From assembly GCF_013403865.1 (NCBI RefSeq), contig NZ_JABFDK010000001.1, forward strand, positions 1,302,001 through 1,366,000: DNA of 64,000 nt. The letters are read 5' to 3'. This DNA comes from Winogradskyella costae. GTDB lineage: Bacteria > Bacteroidota > Bacteroidia > Flavobacteriales > Flavobacteriaceae. Position 1 is the stretch's first letter. Every line of letters begins with the position of its first letter. The notes beneath the pieces were generated by a model. That model worked only from the letters and a program-made list of their open reading frames with translations, was not told where the DNA came from and did not search any database. Of this stretch, positions 9,580 through 16,893 are shown in pieces. The translations under genes were made by a program, and so were the position numbers.

Positions 9580-10067
9580 TAAAATAAGGATTGTTGTTTG
9601 TATTCACTTTCATGATTGAGCAACCATTGTTTTCTGTATAATCCACCAGAATAACCTGTAAGACTTCCGTTGCTAGCAATGACTCTGTGACAAGGTACAA
9701 TAATCCAAAGCGGATTTTTACCGTTGGCACTTGCTGCAGCTCGTATGGCTTTTACATCTCCTAATTGTTTGGATAATTCTAAGTAAGAAATGGATTTTCC
9801 AAAAGGAATAGTCTCCAATTGTTTCCATACCTTTTTCTGAAAGGTTGTGCCTTCAGGATGTAATTTTAGGTCGAATTTTTTTCTAGTATTGTTAAAATAT
9901 TCTTTAAGCTGAATCACACAATTTAATAAGGCTTCAGGAATACTTTCTGATAATGCTTCTTGTGAATCTATGATTGAAACAGAAACAATACCATTCTCAT
10001 TTCCGCTGATTTTGGCATGTCCAAGTGGAGTTTCAATATGGCAGATTTGTAGAAGCGACTGTTCCAA
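9579..10067 (-). CDS. ogt: Methylated-DNA--protein-cysteine methyltransferase
   Basis: This 162-residue suicide repair enzyme removes methyl groups from O6-methylguanine. The active-site motif IVPCHRVI is present with C126, and the DNA-binding helix carries the arginine of the IRAAASANGKNP segment. The N-terminal ribonuclease-like domain is present in short form, with no Ada regulatory domain, so it is of the Ogt type. It overlaps the following DUF4442 gene by one base. It lies nine bases downstream of the CNNM-like gene, so both probably share one message. Confidence 0.93.
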   Translation of the reverse strand: MEQSLLQICHIETPLGHAKISGNENGIVSVSIIDSQEALSESIPEALLNCVIQLKEYFNNTRKKFDLKLHPEGTTFQKKVWKQLETIPFGKSISYLELSKQLGDVKAIRAAASANGKNPLWIIVPCHRVIASNGSLTGYSGGLYRKQWLLNHESEYKQQSLF

Positions 10068-10075
10068 ATAAAAGT

Positions 10076-11194
10076 TTAGTTTTCAGGGTTGTCATTATCA
10101 ATGATGCCTAAACGTTTTGCTCTAGATTCCCAGCTTCGTCTTGCTAAAAGTTGTAAGTCAGATACATTATCGCTTTCATCCATGATTTCTAATCCTAACA
10201 ATGTTTCAATAACATCTTCCATAGTTACTAAACCACTTACAGTACCGTATTCATCTACAACTAAAGCTAAGTGATTTCGGCTTTCTACCAATTGTTCAAA
10301 TAATTTTGGGATTGGTAAACTACGATTCACAATAATAATGCTTCGTTTAATATCAGATAATAATTTTGAACCATTACCTAATGCCATTTCTTTGAAAACT
10401 TCAGCTTTTAAAACTAAGCCAGTAATATTATCGGATTCGTCAGTATAAACAGGGACTCTAGAAAACCGAATATTAGAATTGGCTTTAAAGAACGTTTCCA
10501 CGGTCATGCTTTCGTTTTCAGTTTTCATTACTGTACGAGGTGTCATCACATCTTTTGCTTGTACTTCTTTAAAGTTCAATAAATTTTTAATGACTTTACT
10601 TTCATTTTCTTCAAAAACACCTTCTTCTTGTGCTATTTCTGCCATAGCAGCAAAACTTTCTCTACTTAAAACACTACCATGACCTTTGCCACCAATCAGT
10701 TTTGTAGTGAGTTGAAGTAACCATAAAATGCCGGTCCATTTTAAAGGAAATATTAAAATGTTTAAAGCTTTTGATGTAAAGTTTGCTAATTGTCTCCAGT
10801 ACGTTGCACCCACTGTTTTTGGTATAATTTCTGAAGCAACTAATATCAGAATTGTCATAACCGTAGACACAACAGCGACCATGATATCTTCGGTAAACTC
10901 AAATCCTAAAATAGAACGTTTTGTGCTGCCATAAAGCTCAACATAAGCCACTTTGGCTTGTACACCCACTAAAATGGCACCAACGGTATGTGCAATAGTG
11001 TTTAATGTTAAAATGGCAATTAGGGGACGATCGACATCTTTTTTTAGTTCTTCTAATTCAAGAGCATAAGCTTTACCTTCTTTCTTTTTAATATTAAGAA
11101 ATGTCGGTGTTAAGCTTAAAAGTACAGCCTCTAAAATAGAACACAAAAATGAAAAGAAGATGGAAATGACAGCGTAAAAAATGAGTAAGCCCAT
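10076..11194 (-). CDS. CNNM/CorC-type (DUF21-CBS) membrane protein
   Basis: The 372-residue protein has a DUF21 membrane domain of about four helices in residues 1-150 and a pair of CBS domains in about 200-335 (KDVMTPRTVM and LALVVDEYGTVSGLVTMEDVIE). The family includes MpfA/CorC-like proteins implicated in magnesium or cobalt efflux and proteins once called hemolysins. The C-terminal CorC_HlyC transporter-associated domain appears to be missing or much reduced, since the protein ends about 35 residues after the second CBS. Substrate is inferred from family only. Confidence 0.88.
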   Translation of the reverse strand: MGLLIFYAVISIFFSFLCSILEAVLLSLTPTFLNIKKKEGKAYALELEELKKDVDRPLIAILTLNTIAHTVGAILVGVQAKVAYVELYGSTKRSILGFEFTEDIMVAVVSTVMTILILVASEIIPKTVGATYWRQLANFTSKALNILIFPLKWTGILWLLQLTTKLIGGKGHGSVLSRESFAAMAEIAQEEGVFEENESKVIKNLLNFKEVQAKDVMTPRTVMKTENESMTVETFFKANSNIRFSRVPVYTDESDNITGLVLKAEVFKEMALGNGSKLLSDIKRSIIIVNRSLPIPKLFEQLVESRNHLALVVDEYGTVSGLVTMEDVIETLLGLEIMDESDNVSDLQLLARRSWESRAKRLGIIDNDNPEN

Positions 11195-11328
11195 TAATGT
11201 TTTGAAGTTTTTATATGTACAAAGTTACGAAATGAATACTAATTTAAAGCTAGCTATTTTTTTAGTTATTACCAAGTTATGGTTGGTAAAGAAAAAGTAC
11301 GTGTCAAAAAAAATTGTAAATTCGAATT

Positions 11329-12057
11329 ATGAGAAATATATTTTTAATACTCGTCTTGCTAGGTACTTACTGTTTATCAGCACAAATAAAGGGAAAGATA
11401 ACATATCGTCTCGAAACCATTAAAGACAGTATAGAGCAGCCTTTTGAAAATCCTGAGAACACTGAAGCTCAAAATGAAGTCTTTGCATTGATGCACGAAT
11501 CGCAACCTGTAGAAGGCTATTTGGTATTCAACGATAGTATTGCACTTTATAATGTAGAGCCTAAAACTGATATTCCTGGGTGGAATAATGGCAGTGATGG
11601 ACTTATAATTACACGAAGTAATGTTAATCTTTCATGGATGATGGCTGGAGGTAGTAGAACATATTACAATGATTGGAGTCGGGATTATAGCATTACCCAA
11701 AATTCTGTATCGGGACCTACCAAAAGAATCATACAAAAACCAAAAGAATGGACTATTACAGAAGAATCTAAAGTAATAGATGGTTATACATGCTATTTAG
11801 CAACCATAGATAAACGCAACGATAAGAAAGTAAAGGCATGGTTTGCACCAGAAATCCCTGTAAAACATGGTCCAAGAGGTTTTAATGGATTGCCAGGTTT
11901 AATTATGGAAATTGAAGATATCGTATTGCTATGGACAGTCGTTAAAATTGATATTGATAATCCTGAAGCTGATGATATCATAGAGCCTATGGAAGGAGAA
12001 TTACTAACGCATGAAGAATTTATAAAGTTTAGTGGCAACCCTTTTGGTGATAACTAA
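11329..12057 (+). CDS. GLPGLI family protein, secreted
   Basis: The 242-residue protein begins with a signal peptide (MRNIFLILVLLGTYCLSAQ) and carries the name-giving motif FNGLPGLIMEIED at about residues 183-195. GLPGLI proteins are confined largely to Flavobacteriia and relatives; their role is unknown, though many are encoded near TonB receptors. Here there is no such neighbour. The start is fixed by the signal peptide. The gene is transcribed away from the CNNM gene and faces a decayed Lrp copy. Confidence 0.88.
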   Translation: MRNIFLILVLLGTYCLSAQIKGKITYRLETIKDSIEQPFENPENTEAQNEVFALMHESQPVEGYLVFNDSIALYNVEPKTDIPGWNNGSDGLIITRSNVNLSWMMAGGSRTYYNDWSRDYSITQNSVSGPTKRIIQKPKEWTITEESKVIDGYTCYLATIDKRNDKKVKAWFAPEIPVKHGPRGFNGLPGLIMEIEDIVLLWTVVKIDIDNPEADDIIEPMEGELLTHEEFIKFSGNPFGDN

Positions 12058-12089
12058 AGTAAGAAGTTAAAATTTCTGGGTTTTAGAGA

Positions 12090-12499
12090 TTACCAACTGT
12101 CTAAAATACTGCTTGTATTCCGAACTCCGTATTGAGATATACGTTCTAATAAGATTACTGTTCCCTTATTGCTTTTAAAGTAAACCAAAATACATAAACT
12201 ATCTTTACCAGTAATTCAATCGCAACACTGTACTTCGTCTAAGTATTTAATTTTATTGTAAGCCGTTCTTATAGTCCTAGATTGATGAATTTTAGATTAA
12301 TGTAAGCTTTAGCATTAACTCCAAATTTTCCATAATTAAGGTGAAGCGAATATCCCAAGATAAACCCTTTTTCTTCTAATTGTTTCATGCTTTTTCCAAC
12401 AGCAGGTGTTGATAAATCTACAACTTTTCCGATTGTTGCAAAGGACTGTCGTGCGTTGGCACTTCGCATATTTATGATTTTCTCGTCAATAATATCCAT
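12090..12499 (-). pseudogene. Decayed second copy of the Lrp/AsnC regulator
   Basis: The first 70 or so codons read MDIIDEKIINMRSANARQSFATIGK and align closely with the intact regulator at 15301-15708. A one-base deletion near 12293, within the codons for the INLK-IHQ segment of the intact protein, shifts the frame. The next frame resumes the homology (TAYNKIKYLDEVQ) until a TGA replaces the arginine codon of the DRITGED segment. Homology then continues (ITGKDSLCILVYFKSNK to RISQYGV) to a stop at 12090-12092. At least two disabling changes are therefore present. The remaining frame could still encode a 76-residue helix-turn-helix fragment. Confidence 0.88.
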
Positions 12500-12655
12500 G
12501 TCCTGTTTCGAAATTAGATATAGTAAACTTAATTTTATTTGTAATTAAAAATTAAGGTTTGGAGAGTCTAATTGTAATGCTTTAATTATTCAGGGTAATA
12601 AGGGGCTTTGAGGTAGGATTAAATCGGATAGTATAATATAAGTTTTAGATATTCT

Positions 12656-13522
12656 CTATTTAATATCTAAAAACACCCCTACACTAATTGATGGGTTTGC
12701 GGCAATAATTTTTCCACTTATAAGTGAGCTATAATTTAATGAAACTCCTAATTTTTTAGTTATATAATATGAGGCTTCTCCTCCGATTCCCACATATTCA
12801 ATATTATTGGCAAATATACTGCCCTGAGAATTCTGAGCATTTAAACTTCCGTTATGAAAAGATTGAATTGTATTTAGTCTCCCTATTAGCCAAAATTTAT
12901 CTTTAATAAACTGTGTGCCTAATTCTAATCCTGTAGTTAATTGATCTGAAAAATCATTGGTTCTATTATTAAAACCTAAATATAATTTTCCATAAAACGA
13001 TTGTTTATAAACTTGGAATGACTTGCCTAAGTTAAGTTGTAATAATTGATTAAATTCTCCATCGCCAGTCTGAAAACTTCCGTCAGAACCACCTTCGCTC
13101 TTACCTGTAGGAAGTCCTAATGTAAATGTTGCAGATAATGCCCAAGAATTCTTATTAAAGATGCCATAACTGACTCCTAAGTCTATATCTCCAATAGAAT
13201 TAATAGCTTCTCCTTCTGTAAGAATAGCTCCTGTTGTACCAGAAACAACATCATTTTGAGTGGTTCTTGCAAAAAATGGAACGTATGCAATTAAATCCCA
13301 TTTCTTAGTCAATCCGTACTGCCCATAAAAATTGAAATTAAAATTTGTTCGTGTGGCATTTGGGTCTTTATCTCCAGTATCTGTATAGTGTTGGTCGGAT
13401 TCTAAATACCAGGCAGAGATTTTGTAATAACCTTTACCTTTATCTTTTGTCCATTGAGCAAAAGAGAATTGAAAACTGAAGAGAATTATTGCTAGTGTCG
13501 CAACTAATTTTTTTATGGTCAT
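12656..13522 (-). CDS. Outer-membrane beta-barrel protein, possibly MetA-pathway-like family
   Basis: The 288-residue protein has a clear signal peptide (ending FQFSFAQ) and alternating amphipathic strands with aromatic girdles throughout. It ends in a hydrophobic strand (PSISVGVFLDIK) suited to BAM-dependent insertion. Strands such as GQYGLTKKWDLIAYVPFF, and the overall length, resemble proteins of the putative MetA-pathway-of-phenol-degradation family (PF13557), but I cannot confirm that. It should sit in the outer membrane as a porin or channel. It lies 20 bases downstream of an Ig-like lipoprotein gene, so the two are probably co-expressed. Confidence 0.7.
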   Translation of the reverse strand: MTIKKLVATLAIILFSFQFSFAQWTKDKGKGYYKISAWYLESDQHYTDTGDKDPNATRTNFNFNFYGQYGLTKKWDLIAYVPFFARTTQNDVVSGTTGAILTEGEAINSIGDIDLGVSYGIFNKNSWALSATFTLGLPTGKSEGGSDGSFQTGDGEFNQLLQLNLGKSFQVYKQSFYGKLYLGFNNRTNDFSDQLTTGLELGTQFIKDKFWLIGRLNTIQSFHNGSLNAQNSQGSIFANNIEYVGIGGEASYYITKKLGVSLNYSSLISGKIIAANPSISVGVFLDIK

Positions 13523-13542
13523 TGTAGTAGTCTAAAGATGGA

Positions 13543-14244
13543 TTAATCTAATATTTCGCCAATACCTACTTTTACTCCAAAAGGTTGACACCAGTAAAGT
13601 AAATGAGTATAGTCGTTAATATTAGTTTCTGGAATGGTGTAGTTATGAGCGCCGTTAAAGACACTTACAGGTCCTAGGCTATATGCTCCAGAAATTGAAT
13701 TCGGATTGTTGGTTAAGTATAAGTAAAGGCCAGGCAAGCTTGTTGTTGCTTGGTAGTCGTTATTTACAGAGAGCAATAAATTATCTGAATTATCTTGTTC
13801 TTCAAGTGTAAAAGTGCCTGTGAGTAAATAGCTGCTAGTTGTTACAATGGTTCCTGATTTTACAACAGGTTCTATAATAACAACAGTTCCATCTTCAGTA
13901 ATTGTTATAGGAAAGCTTTGTTCTAAAAAAATATCACTCTCTTCAGTAGAAGCTGATATTGTGGTGGTACCCTCAGAAATAGCAGTTAATAATCCTGAAG
14001 CATCAATAGTTGCAATATTTAAATTAGAGCTGTTCCATGTAATTGTTGCGTCTTCTTCAATGCCAATATTATTAAAATACGCCGTGTTAAATTGATACGT
14101 TTCTGAAGCAGATAATGAGCTTATGGGGTTGAGAATTCTTAATTGAGGTTCTATAAAATCAGTAATAACATCTTCTCCGATACAACTCGTTTGTAATAGG
14201 AAAAATGAAACGAGTAAAAACGTGTACTTTCTAATCATAGACAA
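13543..14244 (-). CDS. Lipoprotein with a BIG2-type Ig-like domain
   Basis: This 233-residue protein has a lipoprotein signal peptide with the lipobox at LQTSC (C21). Residues about 45-115 form a bacterial Ig-like group 2 domain (ITWNSSNLNIATIDASGLLTAISEGTTTISAS). The remaining half is a strand-rich region with no family I recognise. It is probably anchored at the outer membrane, and the co-directional downstream gene encodes a predicted outer-membrane barrel. Function is not known; surface adhesion or sensing would be guesses. Confidence 0.75.
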   Translation of the reverse strand: MSMIRKYTFLLVSFFLLQTSCIGEDVITDFIEPQLRILNPISSLSASETYQFNTAYFNNIGIEEDATITWNSSNLNIATIDASGLLTAISEGTTTISASTEESDIFLEQSFPITITEDGTVVIIEPVVKSGTIVTTSSYLLTGTFTLEEQDNSDNLLLSVNNDYQATTSLPGLYLYLTNNPNSISGAYSLGPVSVFNGAHNYTIPETNINDYTHLLYWCQPFGVKVGIGEILD

Positions 14245-14407
14245 TAGATTTATAGAAGAGTTGTCTTTAATGATTTAGAAACCTTACATATAATGTTAAG
14301 AAAATACTATTATACTATTACTAGACGATTGAATTAGGGTATAAAAACATCCTTATATTTTATAAAAGAATATAACTTTACGATTGAAAAATTATTAATT
14401 CAATGCT

Positions 14408-15301
14408 TTAATCGACTTCGATATGTGTTTTTTGCTCAGTTAAATGTACAAATTCCCCATTTTCATATTCAAATTCTCCTTTGTAAGCATATATTGAATC
14501 AACCTGACAACAAAATGAAAAATCGGTTGCATAGCTATATGAGAGTTTTTTCGATTTTTTGTTATAAGTTAAATAGTGTTCTGTTCTAATAAAATGTTCT
14601 TGAGACAACGATAGTTTTCCGCTAGGATTATAAATGCTGTCGTTTAAAATTTCATTGTATTTTGGATAATTATAATCAATTTGGTGATAGTTTACCTTAT
14701 TGTCTTTAAAAGATATTAAAGTCGCCGATTTTGTTTTTTCGGAATAAACAGCTGCTGGTCTACCAAAGCTCTTTTCCTTTATTAGATATTTTCCATCAGG
14801 CATTAGGTAAATATGTTCTAGATCTTTAAAGCCTAATTTTTCAATGATGTGTCCATTTGCTAGCACAATTTGGGAAACCCAATAAGGATTACAATAGGCA
14901 CCACAAGACTCTCCACGTCCAACAACTATTTTAAACAGGTTATCTGGCGAGGCATAAATTCTAGCTACACTGATACCCTTATCTCCGTCAGAATAATCGG
15001 ATAATAGTTTTTTGATTTTTAAATTTGAAAAGTCAGCATTTATAGTGTCTAATGATGAAAAGGCTGATTTTCTCCAAAAACGAAGTAAATCTAAAGAGTC
15101 TTTATAAGACGTCTTAAAGTTTGAATGAATTTCGTCAAAGGGATAGTCTACAAATTCACTATTTTTAATTTTAACAAATTTATCATTAGAGTGAATTTCA
15201 GAAACGGATGTTTCTTTAGTTTTAGATGTGTGCTGGTCTTTACAACCAAAAACTAAAGCTAAGAGTATAAAAGTTATTTTAATTTTTAAACTGTAGTTCA
15301 T
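14408..15301 (-). CDS. Hypothetical lipoprotein
   Basis: The 297-residue protein has a lipoprotein signal (LLALVFGC, C20) and no domain I recognise. It contains a CGAYCNPYW segment with two close cysteines and a CC pair later (FSFCCQVDS). These may form disulfides in the periplasm. Its start codon overlaps the stop of the upstream Lrp/AsnC gene by one base (TAATG), so it is translated from the same message as the regulator. The coupling suggests it belongs to whatever response that regulator controls, but no function can be named. Confidence 0.7.
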   Translation of the reverse strand: MNYSLKIKITFILLALVFGCKDQHTSKTKETSVSEIHSNDKFVKIKNSEFVDYPFDEIHSNFKTSYKDSLDLLRFWRKSAFSSLDTINADFSNLKIKKLLSDYSDGDKGISVARIYASPDNLFKIVVGRGESCGAYCNPYWVSQIVLANGHIIEKLGFKDLEHIYLMPDGKYLIKEKSFGRPAAVYSEKTKSATLISFKDNKVNYHQIDYNYPKYNEILNDSIYNPSGKLSLSQEHFIRTEHYLTYNKKSKKLSYSYATDFSFCCQVDSIYAYKGEFEYENGEFVHLTEQKTHIEVD

Positions 15302-15708
15302 TAGCTTTCTAATATGATACTCGTATTTGGAACTCCGTATTGAGAGATGCGTTCTAATAAAGTCACTAATTCTTTGTTGCTTTTAAAATAAGCCAAAATA
15401 CATAAACTATCCTCTCCGGTTATACGGTCGCAACGCTGAACTTCATCCATGCATTTAATTTGATTATAGGCTGTTCTTAAAGTACTCGATTGATGGATTT
15501 TTAAATTGATATAAGCCTTAACTTGAATATCGAATTTTTCATGATTAAGTCGAAGGGAATAGCCTAAAATAAACCCTTTATCTTCTAATTGTTTGACACG
15601 TTTTCCAACAGCAGGAGCAGATAAATCTACCGATTTTCCGATCGTTGCAAAGGACTCACGTGCGTTTGCATTTAGTATTTTTATGATTTTCTTGTCAATA
15701 GCGTCCAT
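15301..15708 (-). CDS. Lrp/AsnC family transcriptional regulator
   Basis: The 135-residue protein has an N-terminal winged helix-turn-helix (residues about 4-60, ESFATIGKSVDLSAPAVGKRVKQLEDKGFI) and a C-terminal RAM ligand-binding domain with the GEDSLCILAYF strand. Lrp/AsnC proteins respond to amino acids or similar small molecules. The gene overlaps the following lipoprotein gene by one base. An inverted repeat lies just upstream (GGAATCAATT at 15719-15728 and AATTGATTCG at 15741-15750), a plausible autoregulatory site. A broken paralogue is present at 12090-12499. Confidence 0.92.
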   Translation of the reverse strand: MDAIDKKIIKILNANARESFATIGKSVDLSAPAVGKRVKQLEDKGFILGYSLRLNHEKFDIQVKAYINLKIHQSSTLRTAYNQIKCMDEVQRCDRITGEDSLCILAYFKSNKELVTLLERISQYGVPNTSIILES

Positions 15709-15718
15709 ATTTCAATTC

Positions 15719-15750
15719 GGAATCAATTTTTTCGTTTGTCAATTGATTCG
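15719..15750. promoter_or_regulatory. Inverted repeat upstream of the Lrp/AsnC gene, candidate operator
   Basis: GGAATCAATT and AATTGATTCG form arms matching at nine of ten positions around a 12-base spacer, starting 11 bases upstream of the start codon. The position and symmetry fit an autoregulated Lrp-family site. The link to this regulator is inference. Confidence 0.45.
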
Positions 15751-15794
15751 GAACTAAATATAATATAATTATTTTGATTATTAACTATGATTGA

Positions 15795-16787
15795 CTAACC
15801 GTTAAGTAGTTTTATAACATCTTTAGCAAAATAACTCGCTATAATATCAGCTCCGGCACGCTTAATTGCCGTTACTTGTTCCATCATTACAGCATCATGA
15901 TCTAACCATCCTTTTTCGGCAGCAGCTTTTAACATCGCGTACTCTCCAGAAACTTGATAAACAGCAACAGGTACGTTAAAATTATTTTTAATATCACGAA
16001 CAATATCTAAGTAACATAAACCTGGTTTTATCATCACAATATCTGCACCTTCATTGATATCCATTTCGGTTTCTTTTATCGCTTCGTCTCTATTGGCAAA
16101 ATCCATTTGATACGTTTTTTTATCTTTTGGAATATCAATTAAATCTACAGGAGCAGAATCTAAAGCATCTCTAAAAGGGCCATAAAAAGCAGAGGCATAT
16201 TTTGCCGAATAGCTCATAATACCAACATCAATAAGATTAGATTGATCTAAAGCTTCTCGAATACCAATAATTCTACCATCCATCATATCACTTGGTGCTA
16301 CAAAATCGGCTCCAGCTTCGGCGTGAGATAAACTCATTTCAGCTAAAGCTTCAACGGTGGCGTCATTTATTATTTTTCCACCTTCAACGATCCCATCGTG
16401 TCCATAAGCAGAATACGGATCTAAAGCCACATCGGTCATCACTAACATTTGTGGGCAAACGTCCTTTACGGTTTTAATGGCGCGTTGCATTAATCCGTTT
16501 GGATTCCAAGCTTCGGTTCCTTTATTATCTTTTAAAATATCGTCAACTTTTACAAAAAGTAAAACCGATTTTAAACCTAAACTCCACAATAATTTCACTT
16601 CATCCTTCAATAAATCTAAACTGAAACGATAGTAGTTTGGCATCGATGCAATTTCTTCTTTTACACCTTTGCCTTCAACCACAAAAAGCGGTACTAAAAA
16701 ATCATTTGGTGTGATGTAAGTTTCTCTAACGATACTTCTAATGGCTTCGCTCGTTCTTAATCTTCTATTTCTTCTAATTGGGAACAT
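15795..16787 (-). CDS. hemB: Porphobilinogen synthase (delta-aminolevulinate dehydratase)
   Basis: This 330-residue enzyme condenses two 5-aminolevulinate molecules to porphobilinogen in the cytoplasm. The two Schiff-base lysines are visible: K196 in MSYSAKYASAFYGPF and K254 in DIVMIKPG. The metal-binding region reads DVALDPYSAYGHDG, without the three cysteines of the zinc-type enzymes, so it should use magnesium. A -7 box at 16865-16872 places the promoter about 80 bases upstream. A REP-like palindrome lies in the leader just before the start codon. It is divergent from the helicase gene. Confidence 0.97.
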   Translation of the reverse strand: MFPIRRNRRLRTSEAIRSIVRETYITPNDFLVPLFVVEGKGVKEEIASMPNYYRFSLDLLKDEVKLLWSLGLKSVLLFVKVDDILKDNKGTEAWNPNGLMQRAIKTVKDVCPQMLVMTDVALDPYSAYGHDGIVEGGKIINDATVEALAEMSLSHAEAGADFVAPSDMMDGRIIGIREALDQSNLIDVGIMSYSAKYASAFYGPFRDALDSAPVDLIDIPKDKKTYQMDFANRDEAIKETEMDINEGADIVMIKPGLCYLDIVRDIKNNFNVPVAVYQVSGEYAMLKAAAEKGWLDHDAVMMEQVTAIKRAGADIIASYFAKDVIKLLNG

Positions 16788-16800
16788 GATGATATATTTT

Positions 16801-16835
16801 CAGGCCTATCAGGTTTTAGAAACCTTAAAGGTTTT
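16801..16835. repeat. Degenerate REP palindrome in the hemB leader
   Basis: The sequence AGGCCTATCAGGTTT, four bases, then AACCTTAAAGGTTTT is a worn version of the AGACCTG...CAGGTCT REP family seen at 19548, 19998, 20958 and 21550. It lies about 14 bases upstream of the hemB start codon, on the transcript predicted from the -7 box at 16865. Confidence 0.6.
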
Positions 16836-16864
16836 TCATTAATTATGATTAATTTTATAGTCTT

Positions 16865-16872
16865 CAAAGTTA
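16865..16872 (-). promoter_or_regulatory. -7 box (TAACTTTG) for hemB
   Basis: Read on the minus strand, TAACTTTG fits TAnnTTTG and lies 78 bases upstream of the hemB ATG. It overlaps the upstream region of the divergent helicase gene. Confidence 0.5.
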
Positions 16873-16893
16873 ATCAATAAAACCCATTTTAGA

